Positions 7,431 to 15,942 of a stretch of DNA of 64,000 nucleotides are shown one piece after another. The notes beneath the pieces were generated by a model that worked only from the letters and a program-made list of their open reading frames with translations, was not told the DNA's origin and searched no databases. Positions within the stretch are counted from its first letter, which is position 1; each line of letters begins with the position of its first letter. This DNA is from an uncultured Bizionia sp. GTDB taxonomy: Bacteria; Bacteroidota; Bacteroidia; Flavobacteriales; Flavobacteriaceae. The stretch is from NCBI GenBank assembly GCA_947496215.1, contig CANMCF010000002.1, forward strand, positions 434,001-498,000, given 5' to 3'. The translations under genes were made by a program, and so were the position numbers.

Positions 7431-10334
7431 TTAATCATTAGGACCTTCTGGCAATTGTTGTATGAAAACAAAAGTTGATGTAGGAGGGCCATCCAATATC
7501 GAATTAGAGGGATTGTTGAATATGTCATTCCTTATATGTGAAACATCACTGGTTGACCCTGAGTATACCGTATAACCATCCATATCTATGTCTGTCCCAA
7601 AATAACCTATTGAAGGATAAGTTGCCACAGGAGGACCTCCAAATACAGAATTGTCAGGGTCATTGAATACTTGGTTTCTTATAGAAGGTACGTCGGACAA
7701 GACTCCTGAATAATTTAGGCGACCATCTCCATTGGCATCACCTCCCCACATTGCAACGGTGTTTTCAGGTATTCCAAAAGTCGTTTGTGCATCCGTTCCA
7801 AAAGTGATTTGATTATTTGCATTTGTGAAGTCTACTGATGTTGCCAGCCTAGATAATGGAATAGCAGTATTGGACATGACACCAAGATGGTTTGTGTGCT
7901 TTACAACAACATAATAATTGTTTGCTGGTACGTTGTTAAAAGGAAGCGAAGAAATCCCATCCACATCCACCACATCACCATCGCGCTGCAACAATGCGGA
8001 TTGACTGGCTATTGTCATTGTGTTGTTTAGAGCATCTCGAAGTTCTACAAAAACCCAATCGACAATGGCGTTTTCTCCAGTAGAAGTGAAAACAGATGCT
8101 TCACAAGTTAGGTTGTCGTCATAGGGACTTGTAGTTGGAATATGATTGTTGGATCTTAAGTCGTCACGCATCAGGTTATCTGTACTTCCCAATAAGGGGC
8201 CTTGCAAATAGACTTTGGCTGAAAGATTAGATCTGATGATGATTTCATCTAAGGCAAAGTTGACATTGCCGCTGGTTAAAGAAGAGTGTAGTTCATTGTC
8301 GTCTGGCATATACCAAGCATCAAAAGGAGTTACATTGGTTACAGTAAGCGATGATGTCATCAAATTGTTTGGTACGTGAAACCAATCGATGTTTCCGTCA
8401 TTTTCCAAGGCCATTGAACTAACTGTAGGGATGAAATTAAAGTAATCGGTTTGTAATCCTGCAAAGAAGCCATCGATCAAGGGGTCGGAGTCAAATCCAC
8501 CAGCTAAAGCAGCTATGTCGAACAAACCACCAGAAGCAGCATCAATGCCGTCCGAAAAAGCTTCGGCTCGTACCGATGCACTGGCGCTAAAATCACAGAA
8601 ACATAAAAAAGGAGCATCTATATCTATCGAGCCCGTAATGTTCTCCTGATTTGAAAGAGGGGTGAACCTAACTGTAAAATCAGCTACGGACGCAGTTAGT
8701 CCAGAGCCAATTGGTAAGTCAACGACATTCAATGCAAGGAAGTCAGGTGAAATGTCATTTCCTGATTTGTCTTGATAAGGATTTCCTATTCCGCTACCAT
8801 TGATCATCGATATCTTTCTAACATTTTCAGGGAAACCAGATGTGGTCAACGCATTGAGACCAGTGTAGAAAATGGGATTCCATGGATGTTTTTGAGGAAG
8901 TTTCAAACTGGGATCAAAATCGGTGCCGGAAGTAATATGAGCATCAAAATGATCTAGAAGCATTTGTTTTGCAGCTGGAGACCTTAAAAGGTCATCAACC
9001 AAAGGTCTGAGAGATACGACACTTTGGTCTCCAGCCAAACCTCCCAATTGTAGCCCATAGGCCATTTTGTTGAATAGATATTGAAAACCAATAGGAACAT
9101 TGGCGCCGTAGTGAGGAGCATCAAATGACAACCACAAACGTGTATCATGATCCATACTTTGGTTTTCCATGAAATTTAGCGCATAGCGTGAAATTAACCC
9201 ACCCATACTTGGGCCGATGATGACATTTTTTTCAGTGCCAGTCTTTAGGTTGTTTATTATACCAATGAGTTCTACCAAAAGCATTGCATTTCGCTCAATG
9301 AAATCTGCACCACCATCTACCTCCACATTGTCAGAAACTCTAGTATATAGAGGGAAATTCAATATTACAAGATCAAATCCCTCAGCACGAACAATATCGG
9401 CAAGGTTTGAAGTTGTTCCATTGTCGTCGAAATCCAATAGATCGTATAAGCCTGTAATGCTTCTTGCATCTCCCGGGTCAAAACCATCCACTAGGAATAT
9501 CGGTTTGTCCAGAATACCGTCTGGACTTGGGAATATTTCATATTCGCCGGTACCTATGTCGTTTGCTTCGCCATAGGGAGTTAAATTGGGAGCTGGTGTG
9601 TTGGATGAGGTGAAAGTATTTACTATGCGATCAAACAAGGTGTTTAAATCTGAATTGGAGTACTTTATGTCTATCTTGGATTTGCTGGTGGATGTCGAAC
9701 CATCGGAAAAGGTGAGTTTGGAAACCAATGTTTTTGAGCCTTCTTCTGAATAAACTATGGGGATGTCAGAGTTTTTTGCAATGGTTTTAAAACCTTCGTT
9801 ATTTCCAAAATCGACCTTTATGGAGATTATTGTTTTTGAAGATGTATTGAATATGTCACCTTCCGAAAGTTTGAAAACGACATTGAGGCCTTTATGTTTC
9901 GTTTGAAGCGGAGCGACAATGGACAATTCGCCTTTGTCATATATCGAAACCGAATTTGATGTTCTTAACAAGTATCCATCTGCATCGACGGTTATGTCAC
10001 CGTCATTGTATGCGTTGGGTTTTATGACTTCATAACCACTATTTAAGATTGCCAAGGAAACAATATTGTTAATACGATCGATTTTTGCCTTTGTTTCCAG
10101 ATGATTCATAGTGGTCAAGCGATTCTGTAAATCATTGTTGGCAATGGCTTTGTATGCTTGGTAAAAGGAATAGGTGGAATTCGTATTGGTTTGATAGCTG
10201 CTGATGTCCATAACAGGAAACGATGTGAACAAGACATAGGTTTCCATATCCGTCATATCGAACTTGCTTAGTCTGTTTTGGGAAAAAATGGATGTTGATA
10301 CTAATAAAAACAGGAGGGAGAGGGAGTTTTTCAT
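7431..10334 (-). CDS. Large secreted alpha/beta-hydrolase (lipase-like) protein with shared C-terminal module
   Basis: A 967-aa exported protein with a signal peptide (MKNSLSLLFLLVSTSIFSQ). The middle carries an alpha/beta-hydrolase signature: a strand IFLVDGFDP (about 279-287) followed by a nucleophile elbow GPSMGG (S376) and SRYALNF, as in lipases and related esterases. A region from about 550 to 700 has beta-rich sequence of unknown type. Residues about 707-967 are the module also found in three other genes of this window, ending QQLPEGPND, with the loop motif GDANGDGRLNYSG. No classic T9SS tail is present, so this module may itself be the sorting or attachment domain. The substrate is unknown; the catalytic acid and histidine could not be assigned by eye. 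Confidence 0.75.
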   Translation of the reverse strand: MKNSLSLLFLLVSTSIFSQNRLSKFDMTDMETYVLFTSFPVMDISSYQTNTNSTYSFYQAYKAIANNDLQNRLTTMNHLETKAKIDRINNIVSLAILNSGYEVIKPNAYNDGDITVDADGYLLRTSNSVSIYDKGELSIVAPLQTKHKGLNVVFKLSEGDIFNTSSKTIISIKVDFGNNEGFKTIAKNSDIPIVYSEEGSKTLVSKLTFSDGSTSTSKSKIDIKYSNSDLNTLFDRIVNTFTSSNTPAPNLTPYGEANDIGTGEYEIFPSPDGILDKPIFLVDGFDPGDARSITGLYDLLDFDDNGTTSNLADIVRAEGFDLVILNFPLYTRVSDNVEVDGGADFIERNAMLLVELIGIINNLKTGTEKNVIIGPSMGGLISRYALNFMENQSMDHDTRLWLSFDAPHYGANVPIGFQYLFNKMAYGLQLGGLAGDQSVVSLRPLVDDLLRSPAAKQMLLDHFDAHITSGTDFDPSLKLPQKHPWNPIFYTGLNALTTSGFPENVRKISMINGSGIGNPYQDKSGNDISPDFLALNVVDLPIGSGLTASVADFTVRFTPLSNQENITGSIDIDAPFLCFCDFSASASVRAEAFSDGIDAASGGLFDIAALAGGFDSDPLIDGFFAGLQTDYFNFIPTVSSMALENDGNIDWFHVPNNLMTSSLTVTNVTPFDAWYMPDDNELHSSLTSGNVNFALDEIIIRSNLSAKVYLQGPLLGSTDNLMRDDLRSNNHIPTTSPYDDNLTCEASVFTSTGENAIVDWVFVELRDALNNTMTIASQSALLQRDGDVVDVDGISSLPFNNVPANNYYVVVKHTNHLGVMSNTAIPLSRLATSVDFTNANNQITFGTDAQTTFGIPENTVAMWGGDANGDGRLNYSGVLSDVPSIRNQVFNDPDNSVFGGPPVATYPSIGYFGTDIDMDGYTVYSGSTSDVSHIRNDIFNNPSNSILDGPPTSTFVFIQQLPEGPND
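7434..8216 (-). repeat. Shared C-terminal module, copy 1
   Basis: Codes for about 260 residues from KVYLQG to QQLPEG. Conserved landmarks: MRDDLR, SPYDDNLT, NAIVDW, VELRD, SALLQRDGDVV, HLGVM, GDANGDGRLNYSG, VFNDPDNSVFGGPP, TDIDMDG, IFNNPSNS. This copy is the most diverged of the four (SILDGPPTSTF where others have SVFGGPPTATY). Confidence 0.85.
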
Positions 10335-10470
10335 TAATTTCTATTTTATGATGTTATCATTGACGAATACTTAATTTATTTAAGTATTTGTTTACGACTA
10401 TCATAAAGAAACGAAAATATTATTATGTATATGTTGTTTTTGTTTGGTTAAAAGTGATTTTAAATAAAAA

Positions 10471-10497
10471 AAACCTCAAGTGAAATACTTGAGGTTT
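10471..10497 (-). terminator. Intrinsic terminator of pruA
   Basis: Ten-bp perfect stem (10471-10480 with 10488-10497) and 7-base loop. On the minus strand it is followed by a run of T residues, 26 bases after the pruA stop. Confidence 0.85.
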
Positions 10498-10522
10498 AGA
10501 TGTTTATATTGTATTTAGTGGG

Positions 10523-12151
10523 CTACTCTCCTAAGAAAGGGTAACGATAATCCGTAGGAGTAACAAAGGTTTCCTTGATCATTCGTGGTGATACCCAACG
10601 TAATAAATTTAGTGCACTACCAGCCTTGTCGTTGGTTCCAGAAGCTCTAGCTCCTCCAAAAGGTTGTTGCCCGACAACTGCACCAGTTGGTTTGTCATTT
10701 ATATAGAAGTTACCTGCGCAATTCTGCAAGGCTTCTGTTGCTTCTACGACAGCATAGCGATCTGCAGCAATGATGGCACCAGTCAATGCGTAGTCGCTGG
10801 TTTCATCAACAAGTTTCAATGTTTCGGAATATTGATCGTCTTCAAAAACGTATACCGTAATAACAGGTCCAAATAACTCATCACACATCGTTGTGTACTT
10901 AGGGTCTTTGGTTTCTATGATTGTTGGTTCTATAAAATAACCTTTGCTCTTGTCATAACCACCTCCAACAATGATGCTTGCATCAGAATCAGCTTTGGCT
11001 TGATCTAAGTATTTTGCTAATTTGTCAAATGACCCTTCGTGGATGACAGCAGTAATGAAGTTGCCCATGTCCTCTGGGGAGCCAATTTTAAAGGATTTTA
11101 CATCTTCTATAGCGTATTTCTTAACATCTTCCCAAATGCTTTTGGAAACATAGGCACGAGAAGCAGCGCTACATTTTTGTCCTTGGAATTCGAATGCACC
11201 ACGTACAATGGCAGTTGCCACTTGTTTAGGATTAGCCGATTTATGTGCAACGATGAAATCTTTACCACCAGTTTCCCCTACTATTTTAGGATAGGTCTTG
11301 TAGTTGTGGATGTTGTTACCAATTTGTTTCCATAATTCTTTGAATATGTATGTAGAACCTGTAAAGTGCAATCCAGAAAAATCTGGGCTAGCTAATACAG
11401 TTTCCGTAATCATCACAGGATCCCCAAAGACAACATTGATAACCCCTGGAGGGACGCCAGCTTCTTCAAAGACATCCATGATCACTTTCGCAGAATAGAT
11501 TTGAGAATCACTAGGTTTCCAAACGACAACATTACCCATCATTGCCATACAAGCAGGTAAGTTTGCAGCAATGGCAGTAAAGTTAAAAGGAGTTACTGCA
11601 TAAACGAAACCTTCAAGAGGACGGTATTCCAATTTGTTCCATGCATCACTTGTACTTTCTGGTTGGTCATGGTAGATGTCCGTCATATATTGGACATTGA
11701 AACGTAAGAAGTCAATCAATTCGCACGCTGCATCTATTTCTGCTTGGTGTATCGTTTTGGATTGCGCAATCATTGTTGCAGCATTTATTTTTGCTCTATA
11801 TGGTCCAGCAATTAATTCTGCCGCCTTTAGAAAGATTCCTGCTCTATGTTCCCAAGGCATTTGTGACCATGTCTTTCTTGCTTCAAGAGCTGTGGAAATT
11901 GCCTCATCTATATGAGATTTTTCAGCTAAATGATATTGTCCAACTATATGTTGATGGTCGTGAGGAGGAGACATCGTTCTGGTATTACCAGTGGTTACGT
12001 CTTTTCCATTTATATACATTGGTACGTCTAACTTGCTGTTAAACATTTCTTTGTATGTTTTGGCAATGGCCTCTCTGTGTTCGCATCCAGGAGCGTAACC
12101 TCTAACAGGTTCGTTTATTGCAACTGGTACATTGAAAAATCCTTTTCCCAT
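10523..12151 (-). CDS. pruA: L-glutamate gamma-semialdehyde (1-pyrroline-5-carboxylate) dehydrogenase
   Basis: A 542-aa NAD+-dependent aldehyde dehydrogenase of the P5C dehydrogenase group, oxidising glutamate semialdehyde to glutamate in proline and arginine catabolism. Catalytic residues are visible: N190 in TPFNFTA, the general base E293 in GETGGKD, and nucleophile C327 in GQKCSAASR. The length and the N-terminus (FFNVPVAINEPVRGYAPG) fit the stand-alone enzyme, without the fused proline dehydrogenase of PutA. It is a single gene with its own terminator and a -7 element just upstream. The proline dehydrogenase gene is not in the window. Confidence 0.95.
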   Translation of the reverse strand: MGKGFFNVPVAINEPVRGYAPGCEHREAIAKTYKEMFNSKLDVPMYINGKDVTTGNTRTMSPPHDHQHIVGQYHLAEKSHIDEAISTALEARKTWSQMPWEHRAGIFLKAAELIAGPYRAKINAATMIAQSKTIHQAEIDAACELIDFLRFNVQYMTDIYHDQPESTSDAWNKLEYRPLEGFVYAVTPFNFTAIAANLPACMAMMGNVVVWKPSDSQIYSAKVIMDVFEEAGVPPGVINVVFGDPVMITETVLASPDFSGLHFTGSTYIFKELWKQIGNNIHNYKTYPKIVGETGGKDFIVAHKSANPKQVATAIVRGAFEFQGQKCSAASRAYVSKSIWEDVKKYAIEDVKSFKIGSPEDMGNFITAVIHEGSFDKLAKYLDQAKADSDASIIVGGGYDKSKGYFIEPTIIETKDPKYTTMCDELFGPVITVYVFEDDQYSETLKLVDETSDYALTGAIIAADRYAVVEATEALQNCAGNFYINDKPTGAVVGQQPFGGARASGTNDKAGSALNLLRWVSPRMIKETFVTPTDYRYPFLGE

Positions 12152-12188
12152 GATTATTCTAAGTTTTTTAGTTTAAAATTTCGAAGCC

Positions 12189-12196
12189 CAAAGGTA
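12189..12196 (-). promoter_or_regulatory. Candidate promoter -7 element for pruA
   Basis: On the minus strand the bases read TACCTTTG, matching TAnnTTTG, about 37 bases upstream of the start codon. No clear -33 TTG was found at the usual spacing. Confidence 0.45.
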
Positions 12197-12300
12197 CGAT
12201 TTTTTTATCTATTCTTTTTGGTTTAAAGGATTCCTAAAAGCTTTCAGAAATCTTACTAATTTTTTGTAAGTTGCCATATGATTTTTAGACTACAGCATTT

Positions 12301-13026
12301 ATGTGTACAGTAACGATTTTTCCCAAAGGCGATAATGGTTTCGTGTTGACTTCCAATAGGGATGAGGCGCCTAACCGAGTAGCTTTGCCTCCAGATTTTT
12401 ATACTTTGAATAAAACTGAAATGCTGCTACCCAAGGATAGCCTTTCTGGAGGGTCATGGATAGGGGCAAGTGATAGGAATAGAGTGTTATGTCTGTTGAA
12501 TGGAGGATTTATCAAGCATGAACGAGAAGTAAAGTACAGACAGAGTAGAGGTGTCGTAGTTATTGATTTGTTGGAAGTCGAAGATATGGAAGCTTCTGTG
12601 AAATCATATAATCTAGATGGTGTTGAGCCCTTTACCTTGGTGATGGTGGATTGGAATGAAGGACTCCAGTTTTATGAATTGGTTTGGGATGGCTTGGAAA
12701 AGCACTTTTCAAAACTATCTCTAAAACCTAGGATTTGGTCATCTTCAACATTGTATTCCGAAGACAAAAAACAAACTCGTTGGGAATGGTTCAATGAATT
12801 CAAATCTGAAAATGAGTTGACTAAGGAGACGGTGCTCGAATTCCATAAGACAGCTGGTAGCGGAAACAAGGATTTTGGAGTAATTATGGATCGAGGGTTT
12901 GTTAAAACGACAAGTGTAACCCAAGTAGAGAAAATTGACAATAGGGTGACGATGCGTTTTGAAAATATGAATACTTCCGAAATATATACAAAGACATTCA
13001 ATCTTTTAGAGGCGGTAAATGAGTAG
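12301..13026 (+). CDS. NRDE-family protein (TANGO2-like)
   Basis: A 241-aa protein with the hallmark N-terminus MCTVTIFP and the NRDE motif (SNRDE at residues 18-22), followed by LSGGSWIGAS. Members of the NRDE/TANGO2 family have an Ntn-hydrolase-like fold with Cys2 exposed after methionine removal. The function in bacteria is poorly defined; eukaryotic TANGO2 has been linked to haem and lipid handling. Its stop overlaps the next gene's start by 8 bases (ATGAGTAG), indicating translational coupling. Confidence 0.88.
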   Translation: MCTVTIFPKGDNGFVLTSNRDEAPNRVALPPDFYTLNKTEMLLPKDSLSGGSWIGASDRNRVLCLLNGGFIKHEREVKYRQSRGVVVIDLLEVEDMEASVKSYNLDGVEPFTLVMVDWNEGLQFYELVWDGLEKHFSKLSLKPRIWSSSTLYSEDKKQTRWEWFNEFKSENELTKETVLEFHKTAGSGNKDFGVIMDRGFVKTTSVTQVEKIDNRVTMRFENMNTSEIYTKTFNLLEAVNE

Positions 13027-14011
13027 TACAGGTATTATTTTGACATTAGCCTATCCAGACACCATTGTCATGGTTGCTGATGAATGGTATTCACCATTTT
13101 TAAGGTATTTGGGTATAGGGAAAAAAAATTATGTTCGGGCAGGTCATGCGGCATTGGTGCTTGTCAACAAGGAGACTGGAATTTTGGAATATCATGATTT
13201 TGGTCGTTACATAACTCCAGAGCCCAATGGAAGAGTTAGAGGAAGAAATACCGACAATGAATTGGATTTCCCTATTAAAGCTGAGGTTATAGACAATAAA
13301 ATAGCCAATCTGGACGAGATTTTAAAGTTTTTGGCAACGCACCCGAAACTTACTCATGGAGAAGGAAATTTAGTTGCCTCCGTTTGTGGTGTTGTTGATT
13401 ATGACAAAGCACGAACACATATAACAATGATGCAAAACAAGCATTTCATCTATTATGCAGCTTTTAAAAAAGAAGCTTGCAATTGTGCTCGTTTTGTGAC
13501 GGATACTTTAATTCAATCAGTTGAAAATGTCGAAATTAAAAAGAAATTGAAAAATTCCAAATGGTTTACACCGAGTACTGTTGGCAATGTTTTGTTGGCC
13601 AATACGGGAGCTTACCCTTTTATGGTTTCGGAAGCAGGAGAAATTTCAGAATTCAAAGGAACACAACGGAGTGAGAACCTACGTTGCTTCTTGGATCGAC
13701 TCAAAGATCACGAACCTAATTTTGAAGGGACGTTGAAACCGAGAGTAGTAGATGGTTTGCATGAAAAAGCACAGTGGTTATCTGGTATTGCCGCTGGAGC
13801 TTGGTATGAGTTGATCGTTATTGGGGAAAAGGAGCAATATAGATATAGGCGTATTTCTCCTTATGGCAATATAGATGTAGATGATGTGTTTTTGATTGAT
13901 GATAGTTCATTTGATTACAATGAAACATATCAATTCGTACATTATTCAAATTGTGGTTTCTTTCACGTAGAGCAAAATGGTAAGACTTACAGGTTCAGTA
14001 GAAGGGTTTGA
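13019..14011 (+). CDS. Conserved hypothetical protein with possible permuted papain-like active site
   Basis: A 330-aa cytoplasmic protein (no signal peptide) coupled to the NRDE gene. Two features resemble permuted NlpC/P60-like cysteine hydrolases: an early histidine in RAGHAALVLVN (H43) followed by EYHDFGRY, and a later cysteine in EACNCARFVTDTL (C157), where such enzymes carry an NCxxFV segment. The C-terminal half (HYSNCGFFHVEQNG) is of unknown type. No family name is recalled with certainty, and enzymatic activity is an inference from this His/Cys arrangement only. It converges with apaG, with 3 bases between stops. Confidence 0.65.
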   Translation: MSSTGIILTLAYPDTIVMVADEWYSPFLRYLGIGKKNYVRAGHAALVLVNKETGILEYHDFGRYITPEPNGRVRGRNTDNELDFPIKAEVIDNKIANLDEILKFLATHPKLTHGEGNLVASVCGVVDYDKARTHITMMQNKHFIYYAAFKKEACNCARFVTDTLIQSVENVEIKKKLKNSKWFTPSTVGNVLLANTGAYPFMVSEAGEISEFKGTQRSENLRCFLDRLKDHEPNFEGTLKPRVVDGLHEKAQWLSGIAAGAWYELIVIGEKEQYRYRRISPYGNIDVDDVFLIDDSSFDYNETYQFVHYSNCGFFHVEQNGKTYRFSRRV

Positions 14012-14014
14012 TCA

Positions 14015-14401
14015 TTAATTAAGTGCAAAAGGAGCGCTTAGTTTGAATGAAGGTATGGCCACATTGAATTTTTTTGTGGTGGTAAAGTTTACCATGCTAT
14101 AATGCCCTTGCATAGCTCCAAAAGGAGATGTTAATAGACATCCGGAAGTATAGGTGTGTGATTCTCCTGGCTTCAATACTGGCTTCTTGCCTATTACACC
14201 TTCACCGGTTACAGTTTCTACATTGTTCAAGGCATCTAAGATTACCCAATGTCTTGCATTGAGTTGTACAGAGTCTTTACTCTGGTTTTCAATGGTAACC
14301 TTGTAACCAAATGCGAAGTGTATCTTATAATTTTTATAAAATGTTCCTTCAAAATTGGTTTCCACCGAAATTTTTATCCCTCTTGTAACTTGTTGAACCA
14401 T
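14015..14401 (-). CDS. apaG: ApaG protein
   Basis: A 128-aa single-domain ApaG protein with an Ig/fibronectin-like fold. The family motif is present (GEGVIGKKPVLKPGESHTY, containing GxGxxG), as is FAFGYKVTIEN near the start. ApaG has been linked to Co2+/Mg2+ homeostasis in enterobacteria; the biochemical role is unsettled. A -7-like TATTTTTG lies at 14426-14433 on the minus strand, just upstream of the start. Confidence 0.92.
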   Translation of the reverse strand: MVQQVTRGIKISVETNFEGTFYKNYKIHFAFGYKVTIENQSKDSVQLNARHWVILDALNNVETVTGEGVIGKKPVLKPGESHTYTSGCLLTSPFGAMQGHYSMVNFTTTKKFNVAIPSFKLSAPFALN

Positions 14402-14500
14402 TAACTAAATGTCATATTTATGTTGCAAAAATAACAATATTACACTAAAAATCACAACTATAGCACTAGTTTAGCTTTAAATTAACCTACTTTAAAGAAT

Positions 14501-15751
14501 TTAGTTTGTAATATTTACAGAATTGGCTTCACCAATGCCAACTATTCTATCATAACGTGCGCCAAGGTCTCTATAGTATACGATCACCTTATAATTGTTT
14601 TCTGTTTGATAGAAATTCCCGCTAATTGCATTTTCATCTACGGAACCATCTTCATTGACGATCACGTATTTGTAATTGTAAAAACCTTGCTTTAGAATCA
14701 AAGGGACCTCATATGCTCTTTCGTCGTCATAATAGGTCATCTTCGTGTTCTCATTTACATCATAATTGTTGAAATTGCCGTAAACGTGTACCGACTTGCC
14801 CTCTGGGAGTTCCTCCATTTGCAAGGAGAAGTGTACTTTGGTGTAATCGGCTTCTATACTAGGGTTGTCTGCATCCAAGGCTGTAATCACGAAGTTGCCA
14901 TTAATATCCGGATTGTATGTATATGGTAAATCAGCTCGAGAAACATTCCTATAAAGGAAATGATTGTAGAGATCCTTCAATTCGACAAATTGTACACCGG
15001 TATTTGCGCCTCTTAAATCTTTGTTCTCAAAATATAGATATTCATTTCCAGCAAAGAAACCAGATGCTTTGGTATAGCGATATTGCAGTTCGTTACCCAA
15101 GATGTATTGAGGCTTCAAATCCTTTATGGCGGTATTTAAATTGTTGTTTTGTACAAGAACGGTTTTTACGGTTTGCTTTGGATTGTTAAATCTAAAGTTG
15201 GAAGAGTTTATGGCAATGTCCACGGTTTGTTTTTCTTTTATGGTGGAAACATCTCGTGAACGCTTGATGTTTACGCCAACATTTGCTAAATCCTCATAGA
15301 CCATGAACTTGCGAGTGAACTCTATTTCATCATCGTCATTGTAGATGGTGATGATGTAGTTTCCAGATTTTTTCAATCCACGTGTTTGTTGATTGGGTAT
15401 GGTCAATTTGTAATGAGAATATATTTGATAGGTGTTGAATGAGTTTTCATAGGTCCTTATTCGTTGTTCGTTGAATCCGTTCAAGTATTCTGCTTCGGAT
15501 AGGGGTGAAGGTGTCCAATCAAAGTTGTAGTGTTTGATTTCGTAATGAAAATCTTCCTCATCACCATTTAAAACATCGAATTCCAAAATTAGATATTCGC
15601 CAAGTTTTAATATGGGAAGTTGACTTTCTGGAGTATTTCCTTTAAAAGTAATGGTCTTGATGTAATCTTGTGGTTGTATTTCTTCAACTTGTCCATATAG
15701 GACTGTCGAAAATAAAACCAAAGTAATTAGTGAGCTGATTTTAAATTGCAT
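14501..15751 (-). CDS. T9SS plug-type protein (DUF5103 family)
   Basis: A 416-aa exported protein (signal MQFKISSLITLVLFSTVLYG). Its sequence fits the DUF5103 family, now named after the Plug subunit that closes the lateral opening of the SprA outer-membrane translocon in the type IX secretion system. Typical segments: YIKTITFKG near the mature N-terminus, LGEYLILEFDVL, YEIKHYNFDW, NFRFNNPKQTV, and the C-terminal beta domain with VHVYGNFNNYD and GFYNYKYV. Function by homology is periplasmic gating of T9SS export, which fits the many T9SS-tailed proteins in the window. No other T9SS core gene is adjacent. Confidence 0.82.
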   Translation of the reverse strand: MQFKISSLITLVLFSTVLYGQVEEIQPQDYIKTITFKGNTPESQLPILKLGEYLILEFDVLNGDEEDFHYEIKHYNFDWTPSPLSEAEYLNGFNEQRIRTYENSFNTYQIYSHYKLTIPNQQTRGLKKSGNYIITIYNDDDEIEFTRKFMVYEDLANVGVNIKRSRDVSTIKEKQTVDIAINSSNFRFNNPKQTVKTVLVQNNNLNTAIKDLKPQYILGNELQYRYTKASGFFAGNEYLYFENKDLRGANTGVQFVELKDLYNHFLYRNVSRADLPYTYNPDINGNFVITALDADNPSIEADYTKVHFSLQMEELPEGKSVHVYGNFNNYDVNENTKMTYYDDERAYEVPLILKQGFYNYKYVIVNEDGSVDENAISGNFYQTENNYKVIVYYRDLGARYDRIVGIGEANSVNITN

Positions 15752-15873
15752 CTTCGAATTTTATTGACAGGTAAATATAAACAAAATCCGTGCCTAATCG
15801 GTTTTTATTATTTAGAATTGTTATAAATAAATAACTAGACAAATTTAGAATGAAAATTTGCATTATAAATTCG

Positions 15874-15881
15874 TATTTTTG
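15874..15881 (+). promoter_or_regulatory. Candidate promoter -7 element for the nqr operon
   Basis: TATTTTTG fits TAnnTTTG, with a TTTG at 15857-15860 that could be the -33 element, though the spacing is slightly short. It lies 61 bases before the nqrA ATG at 15943 and inside the disfavoured upstream extension of that frame. Confidence 0.5.
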
Positions 15882-15942
15882 CACCGATTTTTTGTACTCA
15901 GGGAATCATATCACTAAACTATTAACAAATAGATTTATACAC

